Assembly: GCF_036323735.1 (NCBI RefSeq)
Contig: NW_026947372.1
Span: 453,947-517,946, forward strand
DNA from: Rattus norvegicus
Lineage: Eukaryota > Chordata > Mammalia > Rodentia > Muridae
Reading direction: 5' to 3'
DNA: 64,000 bases
Shown: one piece after another, positions 45,346-58,313 of the stretch
Layout of the letters: every line of letters starts with the position of its first letter
Numbering within the stretch: position 1 is the stretch's first letter
Made by a program: the position numbers and the translations under genes
Notes under the pieces: model-generated
Databases searched by the model: none
What the model saw: only the letters and a program-made list of their open reading frames with translations
Told to the model about the DNA's origin: nothing

Positions 45346-48300
45346 TCGGTAGAGGAAGTACTTTACAGAAACAGAAAACTCAGACTGCTTTTCCATGATT
45401 TATTAAAGGTTTTTATAGCCCTCATGTATTAAAGTACCATTTGACAGTATTGATAGCTGCTGTCTAGGTTTTTTCCAAGTTCACAAACTTCTTATAGTAA
45501 AGTTCCAAAATGTAACTAGGCCCAAACCTGAGCTGTAAAACTATGACAGGGCAATAATGACCGATATTTTCAAGGCCCAAGCACTATATTACTATACTTT
45601 TGAGTACAGTGATCCAAACTAATTCAAATAGCTCAACAGAGTAGGAAGATACATCTAAAAAAGGGTTAGAAAAGTGTAGAAGAATCAACTCCTTCCTCAT
45701 GTATGAAAGCATCTACGGTTATGCAGTAAGTCAGAAGAGGCAGTTTTCAAGTACCAATGGGAAGAAAGAATTCAGGACAAGACAGGGAGATAAACCAGCA
45801 TGGTGTGTTTATGTAAGAGAAATACTTAGAAATGAAAATGTCTTGTAAACTTATAAAAAAGGTTTTTTTTCATTATTATCTCATTCCAGTCACAACAGAC
45901 ATCTATGAATAATTCCTCTCTAAGGCTTCCATAAAACAGGTTAAACAAAAATTAACATAAACATTTAAAAGTTTGAAAATGAAACAAAAAAAAAACAAAA
46001 ACAAAAACAAAAACTTGCATATGTTTCAGAGCAGGATCACAGGGAAATGAGATGAATCTGTTCAAGATGAAACCTAGAGTGCCAAGCAGGAGCTAGAATT
46101 AGAACTGCATGAGAAAGGCAGTGGGGTAGTGACAGGAGCATGGCCAGGCCTGACAGATAAGGCTGGGTCCTTTACAGGGGCAAAGAATGAGGTATTAAAA
46201 TATATCAAATAAAGCAGAACCTTTCCTTTCTTCTCACCTCAAGTATCCCATCCCTGAAAAAAAAACATTTTGATAATAATACAGAAGAGTTGTGGTAGGT
46301 AACTCACTTCCCGTTTGATTTTAACCCTCTCTCAGAAGTCAGGAAATATGAACATTTCGAATTTCCAAGAAGAAAAATTCATCGGCAGGTATATGCATGT
46401 CCTGTGGACCAAATGACAAACTGAAATACATGAGGGCAGAGGAGGTGGAGACTGTCTCATTCCACAGAGCAGAAATGTGACTGCCCAAGTAAAGAAGGGA
46501 TAAGGCAACCATAACAGGTAAACTAGTTCTCCTAACATTAAGCTTATTCACATTATTCTTAACGATACTTAGTTCAAATCACTTTCCAGCTAAATCTTCA
46601 TTTTGAATGATGCTGATCTATCCTGCAATGTGTCTGTACCATCTACTCTTACTAGTATTGGATTTCATCATGGGGATAATAGATGATTGTGGCTTCATAG
46701 GTGATGTTTTTATTTCTATATATCACTCCCTTTACATACTATATGTGTAGTAACATTTAAGGAGTTTCATTTGGAGAAGGTATGAATGATTGATCTAAAA
46801 TATGTAGTTTAAAACTCTAGACATTATTTAGAAAATATCAGGTATCCATTCTCTGAAAATAATTGCTTCTCTCCTATGATAAAGAAACAAAAAAATTTTA
46901 TTCTAGCCAAAATAATTCTCTATAATTTTAATATCTAAAGATACAGAAGAACAATATGATAATGTGGAATATTAGATCAGCTGAACTGCATGATCATTTA
47001 TTAAAGAATAACCAGAATCATTGAGAGGTTACTGGAACATAATATAGGAACAAAAAACAAAGCATTGAAAAAATAGTGGCAGAAGAACAGGGTCATTTTG
47101 TTAAATGTAGCTTACCTTCAGATCCACTGTTTTCTTTTATTTAGTAAAAATTCAATTTAAATACTCTTCTTCAGTGTTTTTCATCCTGTCGTTGACTCTA
47201 TTTTCAAAGCTCTATCCAATAACTAGCATGATTATTAAATTTAAAACCAAGAATTTTGCGTGTGTCAATCACTTTCTGCATTTCCTTATTTGTGGTTTAT
47301 TCTGTTCCCAATGGCCATGTTGTGTTGAAGTCAGGAAGAATTTCTGGCTCATTTGATGAAAATTTTCTGAAAGCATATATTATTCATAGTTGTAAAATAG
47401 TGTACGTATGCTTATTAGTACTGGATATTATAGTTAAAAATCATCGGATAAGGAATTTTTGCATGAATATCATAACACGCTAAAATACTAAAGAGAAAAC
47501 GTAGAAGAGGTAGATATTTATTAAATATTTTTACTCTTCTAGAGTTTGTAACTTTACAAAATTTGAGCAAATCACTTCTTTCTATTAAATTCACATTCAT
47601 GAGCTATTACATTCTAATCAAACAGCTGTGTCAGCTCCCATAAAGTTGGAATAATGCTAATTGCAATCCAAATGTTTGTAGTAAGTAAATGGGCAATTAT
47701 TTGTCCCCATGTACTAAACAAGCATCTAATGTAAGCATATGTTTGCTCTTAATGAAATAAGAAATACCAGATATAGTGTGAAAAAATACATCTATAAAGT
47801 AAATTTTTTGTTATATAACAGTTATTAATTCATGGTCTGAGTAATGGCTTAAATCACCAAACCTTTAACAGTAAATAGGAATTTCTAGTGAGTTAGAGGT
47901 TCTCTCAAGCATCTCCAAGTAAATCGATCTAAAATATATTCCTTCAAAATTCTCCTAAATACACTTATCATGAAATATTCCACATCACAGTAAATAACTC
48001 CAACATATTTTCATTTGCTCAAAACAAGACATTATCTTTCTTTCTTCCACCACTCGCCATAATCAGTCTACTACCAAACAAATAAATATACATCATAGCT
48101 GTCTGATATGAATCTGTTTCTTTATCACTGACACTACTTCCAGATTGACTTCAAAAACATCCTTCAAATAATTCTGTTTATCGTTTTATAACATAATTTA
48201 CCAGAGTGCCTTAGTATGTACATATAGAGTTAAACAAACTTATTTGAAACTATTCCATGATTTCTTAGACATTTTTCATAAACAAAAATTTATATCTTTC

Positions 48301-48990
48301 ATAGTGTTTCTGTAAGCCCATATGTGAAATCTAAGCTTCAGATTTATTTGGTCCTTTCTTCTATCACTTAATCTATACAAACCCTTTCACATTTACTTTT
48401 TGTATATGTCAAACTCTTTTCCATTTATTGACCTCATATTTATAGTAATATAGCGCGAAATATAGTTAAATTATTTTTCATCTAATTTAAGTTAGCTGTC
48501 ACTTCCTTAGGACAATCTCCATGACCTTATTTCTAAGATAGATTCTTCAGTTATTTGCATACAAACAACTACAACAAACTGATTTATGCGTTCATTTCTT
48601 TCTTTTTTATATCATAATGCAATTTTTATAAGAGATAGCTCATAATACTTTTTATTCATTCCTAATCTATACCACTATTATGGAGCCTGGTACATTAATG
48701 GAGAGTATTATTTATTACATGATTCAGTAAGTTGTAAAATAAACTTTATACTATTCTTCGTTTTAATGAACATGCATTCCATTCATTGGTTAAACCATCA
48801 TGAATTATTTATGTGAGTTCTTCAATATATTACAATTCAATGACCTAGATGACATTGCCTAAACATTTTTATTTGTCAATGATAGTCTATTTCATTTTCA
48901 ACAGCAATGCTTTGATGACTGAGCAATTATCTCAGCTAGGAATTCTATTGACATGAAAGAAGAAGATACCTAATTTTAATTGATAGCACC
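45346..48990. other. No gene recognised; single-copy AT-rich DNA
   Basis: An (AAAAC)n run near 45987-46016 could be the tail of an unrecognised retroposon to its left (45346-45985). A minus-strand 70-codon ORF at 46339-46551 has mixed amino-acid composition but no recognised family. 46560-48990 is AT-rich with nothing nameable. Confidence 0.4.
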
Positions 48991-48999
48991 CATGTAAAA

Positions 49000-50890
49000 A
49001 TGCCAGGTGCCAATCATTTGTGGTCCCGTCTCTGAAAATACAAAAAGAAGATCATTCCTAGGGGCTTACTGGTCACGGAGTCAAAGTTCATTTGTGAGCC
49101 GTTTCAGTGAAAGATTAAAAACCAAGAGGACCCAAAGCTGCGTTTACAAAGCTGAACCTGTACCTCATCTCTCTCTCCCCATATCTCACCTGGAAATGGT
49201 TGGACTTCCAGGAGTGCTGACACACTCAAGGTCACATTAGAGACTACCACTTTTAGGGGGAACTGCCTGGAGCCCTCAAAATCCAGGAATAGAGGGGCAG
49301 TCTGTTACAGGATACTTCTGATTTCTATCTATTCCTTGTCGCTGAACCTGATCGACAGCTCTTGGTACACAAGATCCTTCAGGAGAGAGCAAGTGTCCCT
49401 GGAGTCCTGACACATGGGATTACATGAGGATCAATCCACTGACAGAGACAGTAAAACCAGCTAACCCCAGAGATAATGAGATGCCAAGAGGGAAGTATAA
49501 TAGCCTAAGCAATATAAACCAAGGTTACATGACATCATCAGAACCCGTTTCTCACACCAACACAAGGATAGGATACTCTCAACACAACAGAAAAGAAAAA
49601 GAAATGTTTGTACTTCAAATCACTTGACATTATTATGTTAAAGGATTTTAAGAAGGAAATAAATAATTCCATCAAAGAAATATAGGACAACAGATGTAAA
49701 GAGATAGAAGTCCTTATAGAGGAAACACAAAAATCCCTTAAACAATTACAGGAGACCTTACGGAGACCATAGGCAAATGGATAAAATGAGAAAATATCAT
49801 CCTGAGGGGAGTAACAAAAATACAAATAAACACACATAGAATGCACTCACTTGTAAGTGGAAATTAGCCCAAGAGCTCACAATATCCGCAAAAATCTCAT
49901 ATACACTCTGCACCTCAACAAGAAAGGACAAAGAGTGACTGCTTCAATCCCAATTAGAAGTGGGAAAAATTATCATGGGAGGCATAAGGAGGAAGGAGCC
50001 TGTGTGGGAGAGGGGAGTTAAATGGAAACACAGGAGAGCAGGATAAGATGTGGGAAGAGACAGGAGAGAAGCACAAAGGACCAGGAGAATGAGTATACAA
50101 AGAAGGAACATTGGAGGATGGGGGTATCCTGTAGAATGTCCCAGATACTAAGGATGCAACAGGTTCTCTGGACTCAACAGTGTTGACATTAGCCAACATC
50201 AACAACAACAGTGAGATTGAACCTGAAGATACCACCTGGAGTAGATAGATATGACCACAGTGTAAGGATGGGACCACTCACCCATCTCTTATTAAATCAG
50301 AGTTATCCGTGTCTATTAAAATACAGGAGTAAATGTGGAGCAGAGGTTGTAAGAAAGGCCATACAGAGATGTGCAGACACCAAATTGGACACTGTTGCTG
50401 ATGCTGAGACATGCTTGCGAACAGGAGTCTGGTATGTCTTTCCTCTGAGAGGCACTGCCAGCACCTGACTGATACAGATCCAGATATTCACAGCCAACCA
50501 TTGAAATGAGCCTACATATCCCAATGTAAGATGTAGGGGAAGGGATGATGGAGCTGAAGGAGACTGTAATTAACAACAATATCAATTAACCAGAGCCCTC
50601 AGGGCTCCCGTGTGCCTAACCACCACCCATAGATTGTACATGGTCTGCTATTCTACATATGTAGCAGAGGACTGCCTTATCTCACATCAGTGGAAGGGGA
50701 AGCAATTGGTCCTTTGGATGCTTGATGTCCCAGAGAAGAGTGATGCTAGAGGGGTGAGGAAAGAATGAATGGGGCCTATGGAGTCACCCTCTTAGAGACA
50801 AAGAGGAGGAATATGTGGAGGTGGGGTTTATGGAAAGGGGTAATACTTGAAATATAAAAAATTACAATGGTTAATAATACCACTAAAAAA
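49000..50890 (+). mobile_element. L1, plus strand, with large internal deletion
   Basis: About 49000-49770 is L1 5'UTR and the beginning of ORF1 ('aaggaaataaataattccatc', 'aaatcccttaaacaattacagga'). At about 49770 it jumps to the ORF2 end ('atgcactcacttgtaagtggaaattagccc') and 3'UTR, finishing with 'aaatataaaaaattacaatgg' near 50870. About 4-5 kb of a normal element is absent. The 3'UTR is of a different type from that at 5489. Confidence 0.75.
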
Positions 50891-53560
50891 GGAGTGGTAT
50901 TTTCCATACATTACTTTACTGCAGAGGTTTAGCTTGGAACATTTATTGTTGCTTAGATGCATATTTCTTCCTACATTACCTGATACCTTGTTTCTCTGAA
51001 GAGTGTAACCTTAGATCATCCTCCCCATTCAAAGAAGGCATAACACTTAACTCCTTTCTCCAAGCAAGGGTGGTTGTCGATATGTCTGTAAAAGGCAGGA
51101 GGAATTTGTACAATCTAGTAGGGGGTCACCAAAAGAATTATTTACAAGCAAAGCTTGTAACACAAACAGTTTGTGTTCAATCAACTTACCAGTATTGAAC
51201 GCATCTCAGGACTTCTGACCAGGCAACTGCATAAAATGTCAAGAGACATTTAGAATTTCAATATGTGTGACTAGAGAAAATACTTTCCATTGTGTAGCAT
51301 ACTCAATATTTCAAAAATATCATCATGGAAAGAATATTAAGAGCTTTAGGACAAAAAAAAATAATGAGACATCAATGTAGAAGCGTCAGAGTAACAGCTG
51401 AAATTCACATGGAATTCTAATATCAATCTTATTCATTCTATGCTCTATTCAAATCCTATCACATGTTCATTCCCTAACACAGTCAACCAATAATTTTCTA
51501 GTACCTGCAGTCTTTGAGGAGCAAGTATCTGGATCAGCATTTCAAATTCGGTTATGAGGTTCCAAGACACATCTCTGCATCAATGCTGGTGTAAGAGGCG
51601 CTTGACAGCACAGACTAATAAGCACCCTTTGCCCTTTCCATTCATGTTGCCCCTTCTGGAATCACTTGTCATGATCCCTGACAGCGTGCACAAAACAGGT
51701 AGCACCCGAAGAATGGATTAACACTTTCATGTATATAATTCCTTCACCTGATCTCTATAAGCACCTACTACCTCCAGGGACTTAGATAAGCCAGAATTCA
51801 TTCCCCATTTCCACTCTAGATAAGTCACACGTAATCCATCAAAAACTGCTTAAATGAGACTTTAGGAAACCTGTTGGAGACATCAGTTCAGGAAGCCAGA
51901 TGCCCTGGCCAAGATCTTCAAGATGGGGCTTCACAGAGATGGGAGATTTGGAAAGACAACAAGGTTGAAAACATTATGCCTTTCTTGCTAAGGAATTGGA
52001 GACCTACCCTTCAGAGAAGATGGCTTCAAAGAATGAAGTCTTCAAGTACCTCTCCTTGAAGTGCTTGTTCCTATGGGGGTTGGGGGTGTAGCTGCATTTC
52101 AACCTCAGGCACTGGAGAGTCTATGGCTCCAGAACTTCACGAGCCGGCTTCACGGCGATGACTTAGGTGGAGAACCACTAGCTTCCTCATTCAACTAGAC
52201 CACGGAAGGGTTCTCTGCTCTGTCTCCCTGCCTTGGAAAGACACCTTCATCCCTGTTGTTCATGTCCAAGGCTTCCTATGGTCCTCACCTGTTTGCTTCT
52301 GAGTCAGCTGAGGTATGTTGACATACCACTTGTTGCGAGCTTTCCTTAAGAGCTCTAAACACACAACCCGTCCTGTACACTCCATCTCTTTTGTTCTATT
52401 TAGATTGATTTTTTTTCTTCAACAAAACATGAGCAGGAAATGGATTTCTCAAGTGGGTAATGCTTGCACTCTTCTAAAGTTGAGGTTCAGGTGAACAAAA
52501 TGAATTGTGGGCAGTAACTCACACAGACAGATCTGTGTGCCTATTTTCTTGGCTTTCAATGATGTTTAAAATGTGAGGTTTTGGGGCAGGAAATTATCGG
52601 GTTTGTCATCAGTTTATCCTGACTTTGGAAGTAGGCCTAGGAGCTAATTTTTCCTCGCTCTTTGAAAATAATCCATAATTCATGATTGCCATTGACTTCA
52701 ATACAAGGTATTTAATCCTGTTAAATTCCAGCTTTGTTTGAATAAAAATGGCCCTCCTCTAATTGTGGATTTTGATAAAGCTAATTTTGGTGTGCTATCC
52801 AGTGGCCTGCCTCGGAGAGAGAGGCTAGCCATATTTCTGATACAGAGAATGACTTAAAGATAACCAAAGGAAAGATAGGAGCTGGGAAAAGAATTACCAA
52901 GGATGTGGTGACTCAGAAACAAAAGAGACTTTTCCAGAAAAAAAAGTGCATGAAAAGAGCTACTTGGGCAGACTGTGACTCGAGTCATCAGAATATTTGA
53001 TTGGGGACTTTATTTTGAGTCTCCAGGAGGCAGCATGAGAAGCTAAAACCTGGAGGCTGGAAGTTTCTCAGTATAATTAGGGAAGGAACTGGCCTGAGAG
53101 GGCTTCTATGATATAAGAAGAACCTGGATGATGTCACAGAGCACAAGGGAGGAGGTTGTGCATCTCTTCCACTTGGAGGTGCTAGACTACCTTGAAGGTG
53201 GGTTCACTATCTTCCCAGTGGTGTGTGAAAGCCAGTTCAGCTCCTGAACTCCACAACTGTTCAACAGCCTTTTGGTGCCTGACCGGTTTCAGAAGACAGA
53301 TTCTTAACGACTAGGACATTTTCTTTTGCTAAATACGTTTATGAAGATAACTGGAACACTTAGTAGCCCAGAAAGCTAAAAGTTTACCCTCGTACAGCAA
53401 GTAACCTTATGTTCTAATGTCTTCCACGTTTGAGAGCTAGGCAGAAGGTCTAGGCTAGTCAGTCTCCGGAGTTTAATATACTTTGCTAACAACATCTAAT
53501 TCATAATTCTACTAAAATGCCAAAGCTCCTCTCTGTGCCTGTGCATTTTAGGAGATAATA
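50891..53560. other. No gene seen
   Basis: Mixed sequence without a recognised repeat or gene. The only ORF above 60 codons (51874-52059) has no domain. Confidence 0.4.
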
Positions 53561-53565
53561 TTTCT

Positions 53566-53571
53566 TTGTTT

Positions 53572-53603
<32 letters not shown>

Positions 53604-53680
53604 TTTTGGAACTGAGGTCCCAACCCAGGGCCTTGTTCTTGCTAAGGAACTTCTTTACCACTGAGTTAAATCCCAACCCT
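53566..53680 (-). mobile_element. ID SINE (rat type), minus strand
   Basis: A long T-run (A-tail complement) is followed by 'ggaactgaggtcccaacccagggccttg' and 'accactgagttaaatccca', the reverse complement of the ID core. Imperfect flanking repeats begin 'aggagataatattt' (53550) and 'aggaggtattttt' (53681). Confidence 0.9.
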
Positions 53681-54074
53681 AGGAGGTATTTTTTTCTAAA
53701 TGGCTGTTGTTGCCTACACAAAAGACTCTTGTTGTGGTCAAAGTTGCAACAATTTCCCGGAATTAACCTGGGGCTGGATCAGGATGCACAGTACAGAAAG
53801 CCAGTGGACTGGTATGCTTTTTCTCTGGGCAGATACTTGTGGTTGTTGCCACATAGGTCATAGTTAGAGGGTAGAAGAGGGGTGTGGCCACCCTTCTGGC
53901 TCCTTTGCTATCCTTTCTCTGTTCTGCTTGCTTAAAGTGGGGACAGGGATACTTAATCACACACTGACCTACCCATTCAAGGAGATGTTCCGCAGCAGAG
54001 GCAAAGTGCCTCGGGCTGAAGAAATGTGTCTGAATATGTTATTCTGAGCTGTAGAGAACCATTTTTTCATTTCC

Positions 54075-54240
54075 CTTTGAAATTTACATTTTGATTTTTG
54101 AGACAGGGTTTTTCTGGGGGTAGCTTTGGCTATCCTGGAACTAATTCTGTAGAACAGCCTGTCCTTGATCTCACAGAGGTGTGCCTCCCTCTGCCTCTTG
54201 AGTGCTGGAACTAGAGGTGTGCTAAACCATTGCCCAGCCC
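54075..54240 (-). mobile_element. B1 SINE, minus strand
   Basis: 'gagacagggtttttctgggggtagctttggctatcctggaact' through 'cacagaggtgtgcctccctctgcctc' is the reverse complement of B1, a 7SL-derived SINE. It is diverged. Confidence 0.92.
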
Positions 54241-54459
54241 TCCTATGAACTTCTGATTATGACAGAATTAGATTCAGATGCTCAAACCTGTTTACCATCG
54301 CCTTCCTCACCTGCTCCAAAGTTCTTTTAGACAAGAGCCTTGGTCCAGCGCCCTCCCACACCCCAACCCCATTGTTCTTGCAGGTAATCATATGACAGAG
54401 GCAACAGCATTGTGTCTGGTTTAAGCAGGCAAGCTCTTCAAATCCAGGGATGGGCAAGT

Positions 54460-55244
54460 ATGAAGCCTGAACACAGAACGATAGCCACAAGACAGTGGAC
54501 CAGGAGTGCCGTGGCATACCACACTACAGTCAAGAAGAAGAGGGTATCTCTGAGGAGGATGAGCATAGCATCCTTCCAGAAGTGGAGGAGGAGGAGGCCT
54601 TCTCCCCAGGCCCTGGGGAATATTGTGGGCTGCAGAATTTCTCACGGATGGAAGTAAGGAGATGAGCCTGTCACCCAAAGGAAGGTCATCGTTCTAGATC
54701 AACTGCCAACAAATCCCTCTCTCTATCTGGTCAAGGATAATGGAATTGACTGTGTCTAAGGACTGGAACTTCACAGCGATGAGAGGATTTTAAAGCTTAA
54801 GGTCTTGATTCACAAAGTAGTGTTTCCTCAAGTGAAAGACACACATCTCGCAAGTGCCATGGTTGGCTGAGCTGTGGAGCATAAATTTGAGGGCAAACAT
54901 GGCTCTAAGGACAACTGGAGGGGTGTGGTCCTAGCCCAGGTGCTGATCATGAAGGACTGGTTTTACATCACCTACGAGAAAGATCCAGACCTATACATCA
55001 ACCTGCTCCTAGATGATTACACAGAAGGTAACGTCCGTATCATTCCAGAGATTGCTCCAGCAGAGGTGAAGTCAGATGTTGACAGCGATATCCTAACAGG
55101 TCAATTGGTGCAGTTCACCAGAATGACAGGTCCAAAAAGATCGGCAAAGTCATTTACCAAGTTCTAGCCAAGCCTTCCGTGTACTTCAAGTTTGATGGCG
55201 ACGTCCACATCTATGTCTATAATCTGATGGAAAAGGTCCATTAA
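54460..55244 (+). pseudogene. Spindlin-family pseudogene (Spin2-like)
   Basis: This is an intronless full-length copy of a spindlin, a chromatin reader of about 260 residues whose three Tudor-like Spin/Ssty repeats bind methylated histone H3 tails. Recognisable in order are MKPEHRTIATR (start at 54460, spindlins begin MKTP), a Lys/Arg-rich N-terminus, GNIVGCRISHGWK (repeat 1), the region ending NGIDCV, HSDERILKLKVL, EGKHGSKDNWRGVVLAQ and DWFYITYEKDPDLYINLLLD (repeat 2), and VYFKFDGDVHIYVYNLMEK (repeat 3). Stops replace codons at 54655 (TAA), 54757 (TAA) and 54868 (TGA). A 1-bp deletion near 55131 shifts the frame, and the normal frame resumes to TAA at 55242. The wording is closer to X-linked Spin2 than to Spin1. 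Whether it is a retrocopy or a decayed intronless family member is unresolved. Confidence 0.93.
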
Positions 55245-55859
55245 GGTGAAATTCACAAAGTGTGGGGGACATAGTTGGGATATTCATAGTATTGGGGGGG
55301 GGAAATGTTTGTTTTTCTGTGTTCAGATACGCAAGGACCTTTGACAACCCCAGTATCTTTTCCAGTGGAATTTGTTTTTGCTCTAAAAATTAAAATGTGT
55401 AGTGTGACATATTGTGTGTGAGCACTTTGGTAGAGGAGATGGTCTGTGGTGGATGGAACATTGAGAGGAAGCCAGAAAGGTCAAGGCTGTGAACAGTAAG
55501 TCTAATGTCACTACTCTAAAACAAACAGGACTGAGGTGGTCTGGTATTTAGGGAGAGTAAAGAACTGGAGATGAGGCTTAGAGGAGCAGGGATGGCACGG
55601 GAAAAAAAAGATGGATGTTTAGGAACCAGTGGATAGGGGCCAGAAATAGATAGACTCTTTGTGGTGAAGTTTAAGAGATAAACAGGCAGTTGGGGAAAGA
55701 GTGGCAGGTAATAGGGATGTCGTCTTGGAACTCAAGGGGAAACCCAATAACTGATCCAAGGAGACTCAGAATCAGAGAAGATCGGGGATTGTTTGACTAA
55801 CAAAACATAATGAAACCTGTTTCTCATCTGTAGATGTATTATTTTTAATTATGTGGGAA
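55245..55859. other. No gene seen; spindlin pseudogene 3' flank
   Basis: May contain the remains of a 3'UTR (AT-rich 'ctctaaaaattaaaatgtg' near 55380). No clear poly-A tail was found. Confidence 0.4.
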
Positions 55860-55990
55860 GGGGCAGGGCATGAATACAGGAGACCACAGAGACAAGAATA
55901 GTCAGGTCCCCTGGTGCTGGAATTAAACGTGGTTGGGAGCCATTGGATGAGCTCAAAGAAAAATCCAAGTCCTCTTTCAAAGCAGACGAG
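55850..55990 (+). mobile_element. B2/B3-related SINE fragment
   Basis: 'gtcaggtcccctggtgctggaatta' followed by 'gtggttgggagccattggatg' resembles the reverse-complement core of rodent B2/B3 SINEs. It is degraded, and ends and orientation are approximate. Confidence 0.5.
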
Positions 55991-57015
55991 CTCTTAATCC
56001 ATTGTTTATCTCTTCAGGCCCCTAAAGTCATCTTTTTAAATAAATCCCAACTTCACATGCAGAGAAGAGACCAGGATGAGGTTAAGAAAGATTAAAATGA
56101 TGGTGATGTGGAAGAAAGACTAAAGAACACATGAGGGAGTAGAGGACAATGAGGCACGAGGGAATTCCAAGATGGAGTTCTCCAAAAGTGAAGCAGGAGA
56201 CCCAGGAAGAACAGAAAGGGTCTAAAATGAGGTGAACTTGGGCCGCATGCATATTGGTCTCTTTGGTTCCTTAAAGAACAGCCAACCATCACTACAGAAG
56301 GTGGATGTGAGGTGGAGGGTTCCCGGAGGACATTTTGACGAGGATAACTCAAGAGTAGTGAATGCCAAACTAAGTTGATATCTATCGATTCCTGAAAGTA
56401 TCAGAAAGCCCATTATTTTGTATGATCAGTAAAAAGTAATTTAAAAGAGAAGATGAGGATGCTGTGAGCTTATGTCAGGTGTTATGTGGATCCTGTGTTT
56501 AGCTTCCCTGAGCACTAGTAGACTCTGTTCCATCCTGTAATGTTTTTTGAGTTCTCTGCTCAATGCCCCTAGATAACCTCAAAGAGCTCCTGCACTGGCT
56601 TGTCTTACCTTGCTCTCCTTCGAATGGATGGCTTCATACACACCTGTGCACCCTTTTACCCTATCTAGCCCCAGGAAGTTCCCGTCTTTTACTCACATAT
56701 AAGCTTATCCTCAGAAAACTCTTGACGGTGCCTCCAATGCATAGGTGCAGATCCCCTTCCTATGCCATTTGCCGTGACTTTAAAATGTTTTGCAGTTCCT
56801 GACCATGTAGCTGTTTCCTCCTGAGAAGCCCCTGTGCACTCCATGGGGTCTCCCTGAGCCACATCTACACTCCAAGAATTTCTTTGGAGGCAACCTTATC
56901 TTGGACTCTTTCATTGCTGTTTCTTCCCTCAAGAATAAGTTTCTCATTGCAGGACTTGAAAATACTTTCTATTGTTGATTAATTCTGCTATTTGGAAGTT
57001 TTTATACTGGCTGGT
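55991..57015. other. No gene seen
   Basis: Sequence with short ORFs on both strands and no recognised domain or repeat. Confidence 0.45.
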
Positions 57016-57066
57016 TGTCTGAGGGTTTCATTGCTGCGAAAAGACACCATGTGCAAGGCAACTTAT

Positions 57067-57080
57067 AAGGGACAACATTT
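57067..57080. repeat. Target-site duplication (left) of ID SINE
   Basis: AAGGGACAACATTT, repeated exactly at 57172-57185. Confidence 0.93.
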
Positions 57081-57171
57081 TTTGGGAGGGTTCTTTTTTT
57101 TCCGGAGCTGGGGACCAGGGCGTTGCACTTCCTAGGAGAGCGCTCTACCACTGAGCTAAATCCCCAACCTC
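57081..57171 (-). mobile_element. ID SINE (rat type), minus strand
   Basis: Poly-T, then 'ccggagctggggaccagggcg' and 'gcgctctaccactgagctaaatccccaacct', the reverse complement of the rat ID element derived from BC1/tRNA-Ala. It is bounded by a perfect 14-bp duplication and is therefore a recent, precise retroposition. The intact A/B-box region supports a rat origin for the window. Confidence 0.95.
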
Positions 57172-57396
57172 AAGGGACAACATTTAATTAGGGCAGGCTT
57201 TCAGGTTCAGAAGTTCAGTCTATTTTCATCAAGGCAGGAATCATGGAAGCGTCTAGGCAGATATGGTGTTGGAGAAGAAACATATCACCCCCACAGTAAT
57301 ATGCTTCCTCCAACAACGCCACACCTACTCCCACAATGCCATACCTCCTACTTGTGCCACACTTCCCATGGGATGATCACATTCTAACCACCACCC

Positions 57397-57797
57397 TGAT
57401 TTTATGCCAACTTGACACAAGCTAGAGTCATCAGAGAAGAGGGTGCCTCATTTGAGAACATGCCTCCACAAGATCCAAGTGTAGGGCATTTTCTTAGTGA
57501 TTTGTGGGGGAGGGCCAAGCCCACTGTGAGCGGCACCATTCCTAGGCTCGTGATCCTGTGTTCTATAAGAAAGCAAGCTAAGCAAGACATGAGGAGCAAG
57601 GCAGTAAGCAGTGCCACTGCATAGCCTCTGCCTCAGTTCCTGCCTCCAGGATGCTGTCCTGTTTGAGTTCTTGTCCCAACTTCCTTTGGTGATGAGCAAT
57701 AATGTATAAGTATAAGCTGAATAAACCTTTTCCTCCCTAACTTGCTCTTTGGTCACGAAGTTTCCTTACAACAATAGGAACCCTAAGTAAGACAATT
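57397..57797 (+). mobile_element. Second URR1-like repeat, opposite end
   Basis: 'gccaacttgacacaagctagagtcatc', 'ggttctataagaaagcaagc'-like sequence, 'aagctgaataaaccttttcctccc' and the end 'ttggtcacgaagtttccttacaacaataggaacccta'. The end is the reverse complement of the 'agggtttc..attgctgtgaa' start of the previous repeat, consistent with terminal inverted repeats of one family. Confidence 0.55.
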
Positions 57798-58076
57798 TCT
57801 TATAGAAATAGTATGTCTAGTAGAGCCACAGACTCTTACCTCATAACCAAAAATGGAAAGGCATAGACACTTTGTTTTAATTTAAAGGTAAGACTTGCTC
57901 ATGTACTGACCTGTGAAGTTCTAGTTTGCTTCCTCCTCTCTGTGATGAATGCCATGGTCAAAACTAACTTGGGTAGGAAAGGGTTATTTGCCTTACAGGT
58001 TACAGACCATCACTGAGGGAAACCAGAACAGGAGCTTGAAGCGGTAACAAGGGCACTGCTTGTTGGCTTGCTCACT

Positions 58077-58229
58077 GTCTCAGTCATTGTTGTGTTGCTG
58101 TGAAGAGACAACATGGTCAAGGAAACTACTGTAAATGAAAGCATGTAATTGGAGGCTACCTTACAGTTTCAGAAGTCTGGTCCATCATCATGGGGAGAGC
58201 ATAACACTGGAGTAACTCTCTGCTCTGTA

Positions 58230-58313
<84 letters not shown>

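Larger units (their letters stand above)
57017..57396 (+). mobile_element. Rodent interspersed repeat (URR1-like, hAT type), split by an ID SINE
   Basis: The start 'gagggtttcattgctgcgaaaagacacc' and the later 'gttcagtctattttcatcaaggcagg' and 'cttcctccaacaacgccacacc' match a common murine repeat. I believe this is URR1, a non-autonomous hAT-type DNA transposon; the name is from memory. An ID element is inserted at 57081-57171. Confidence 0.6.

Noticed and set aside
49007..49627. Small plus-strand ORFs
   Set aside because: Within L1 5'UTR and ORF1 start sequence; not separate genes.
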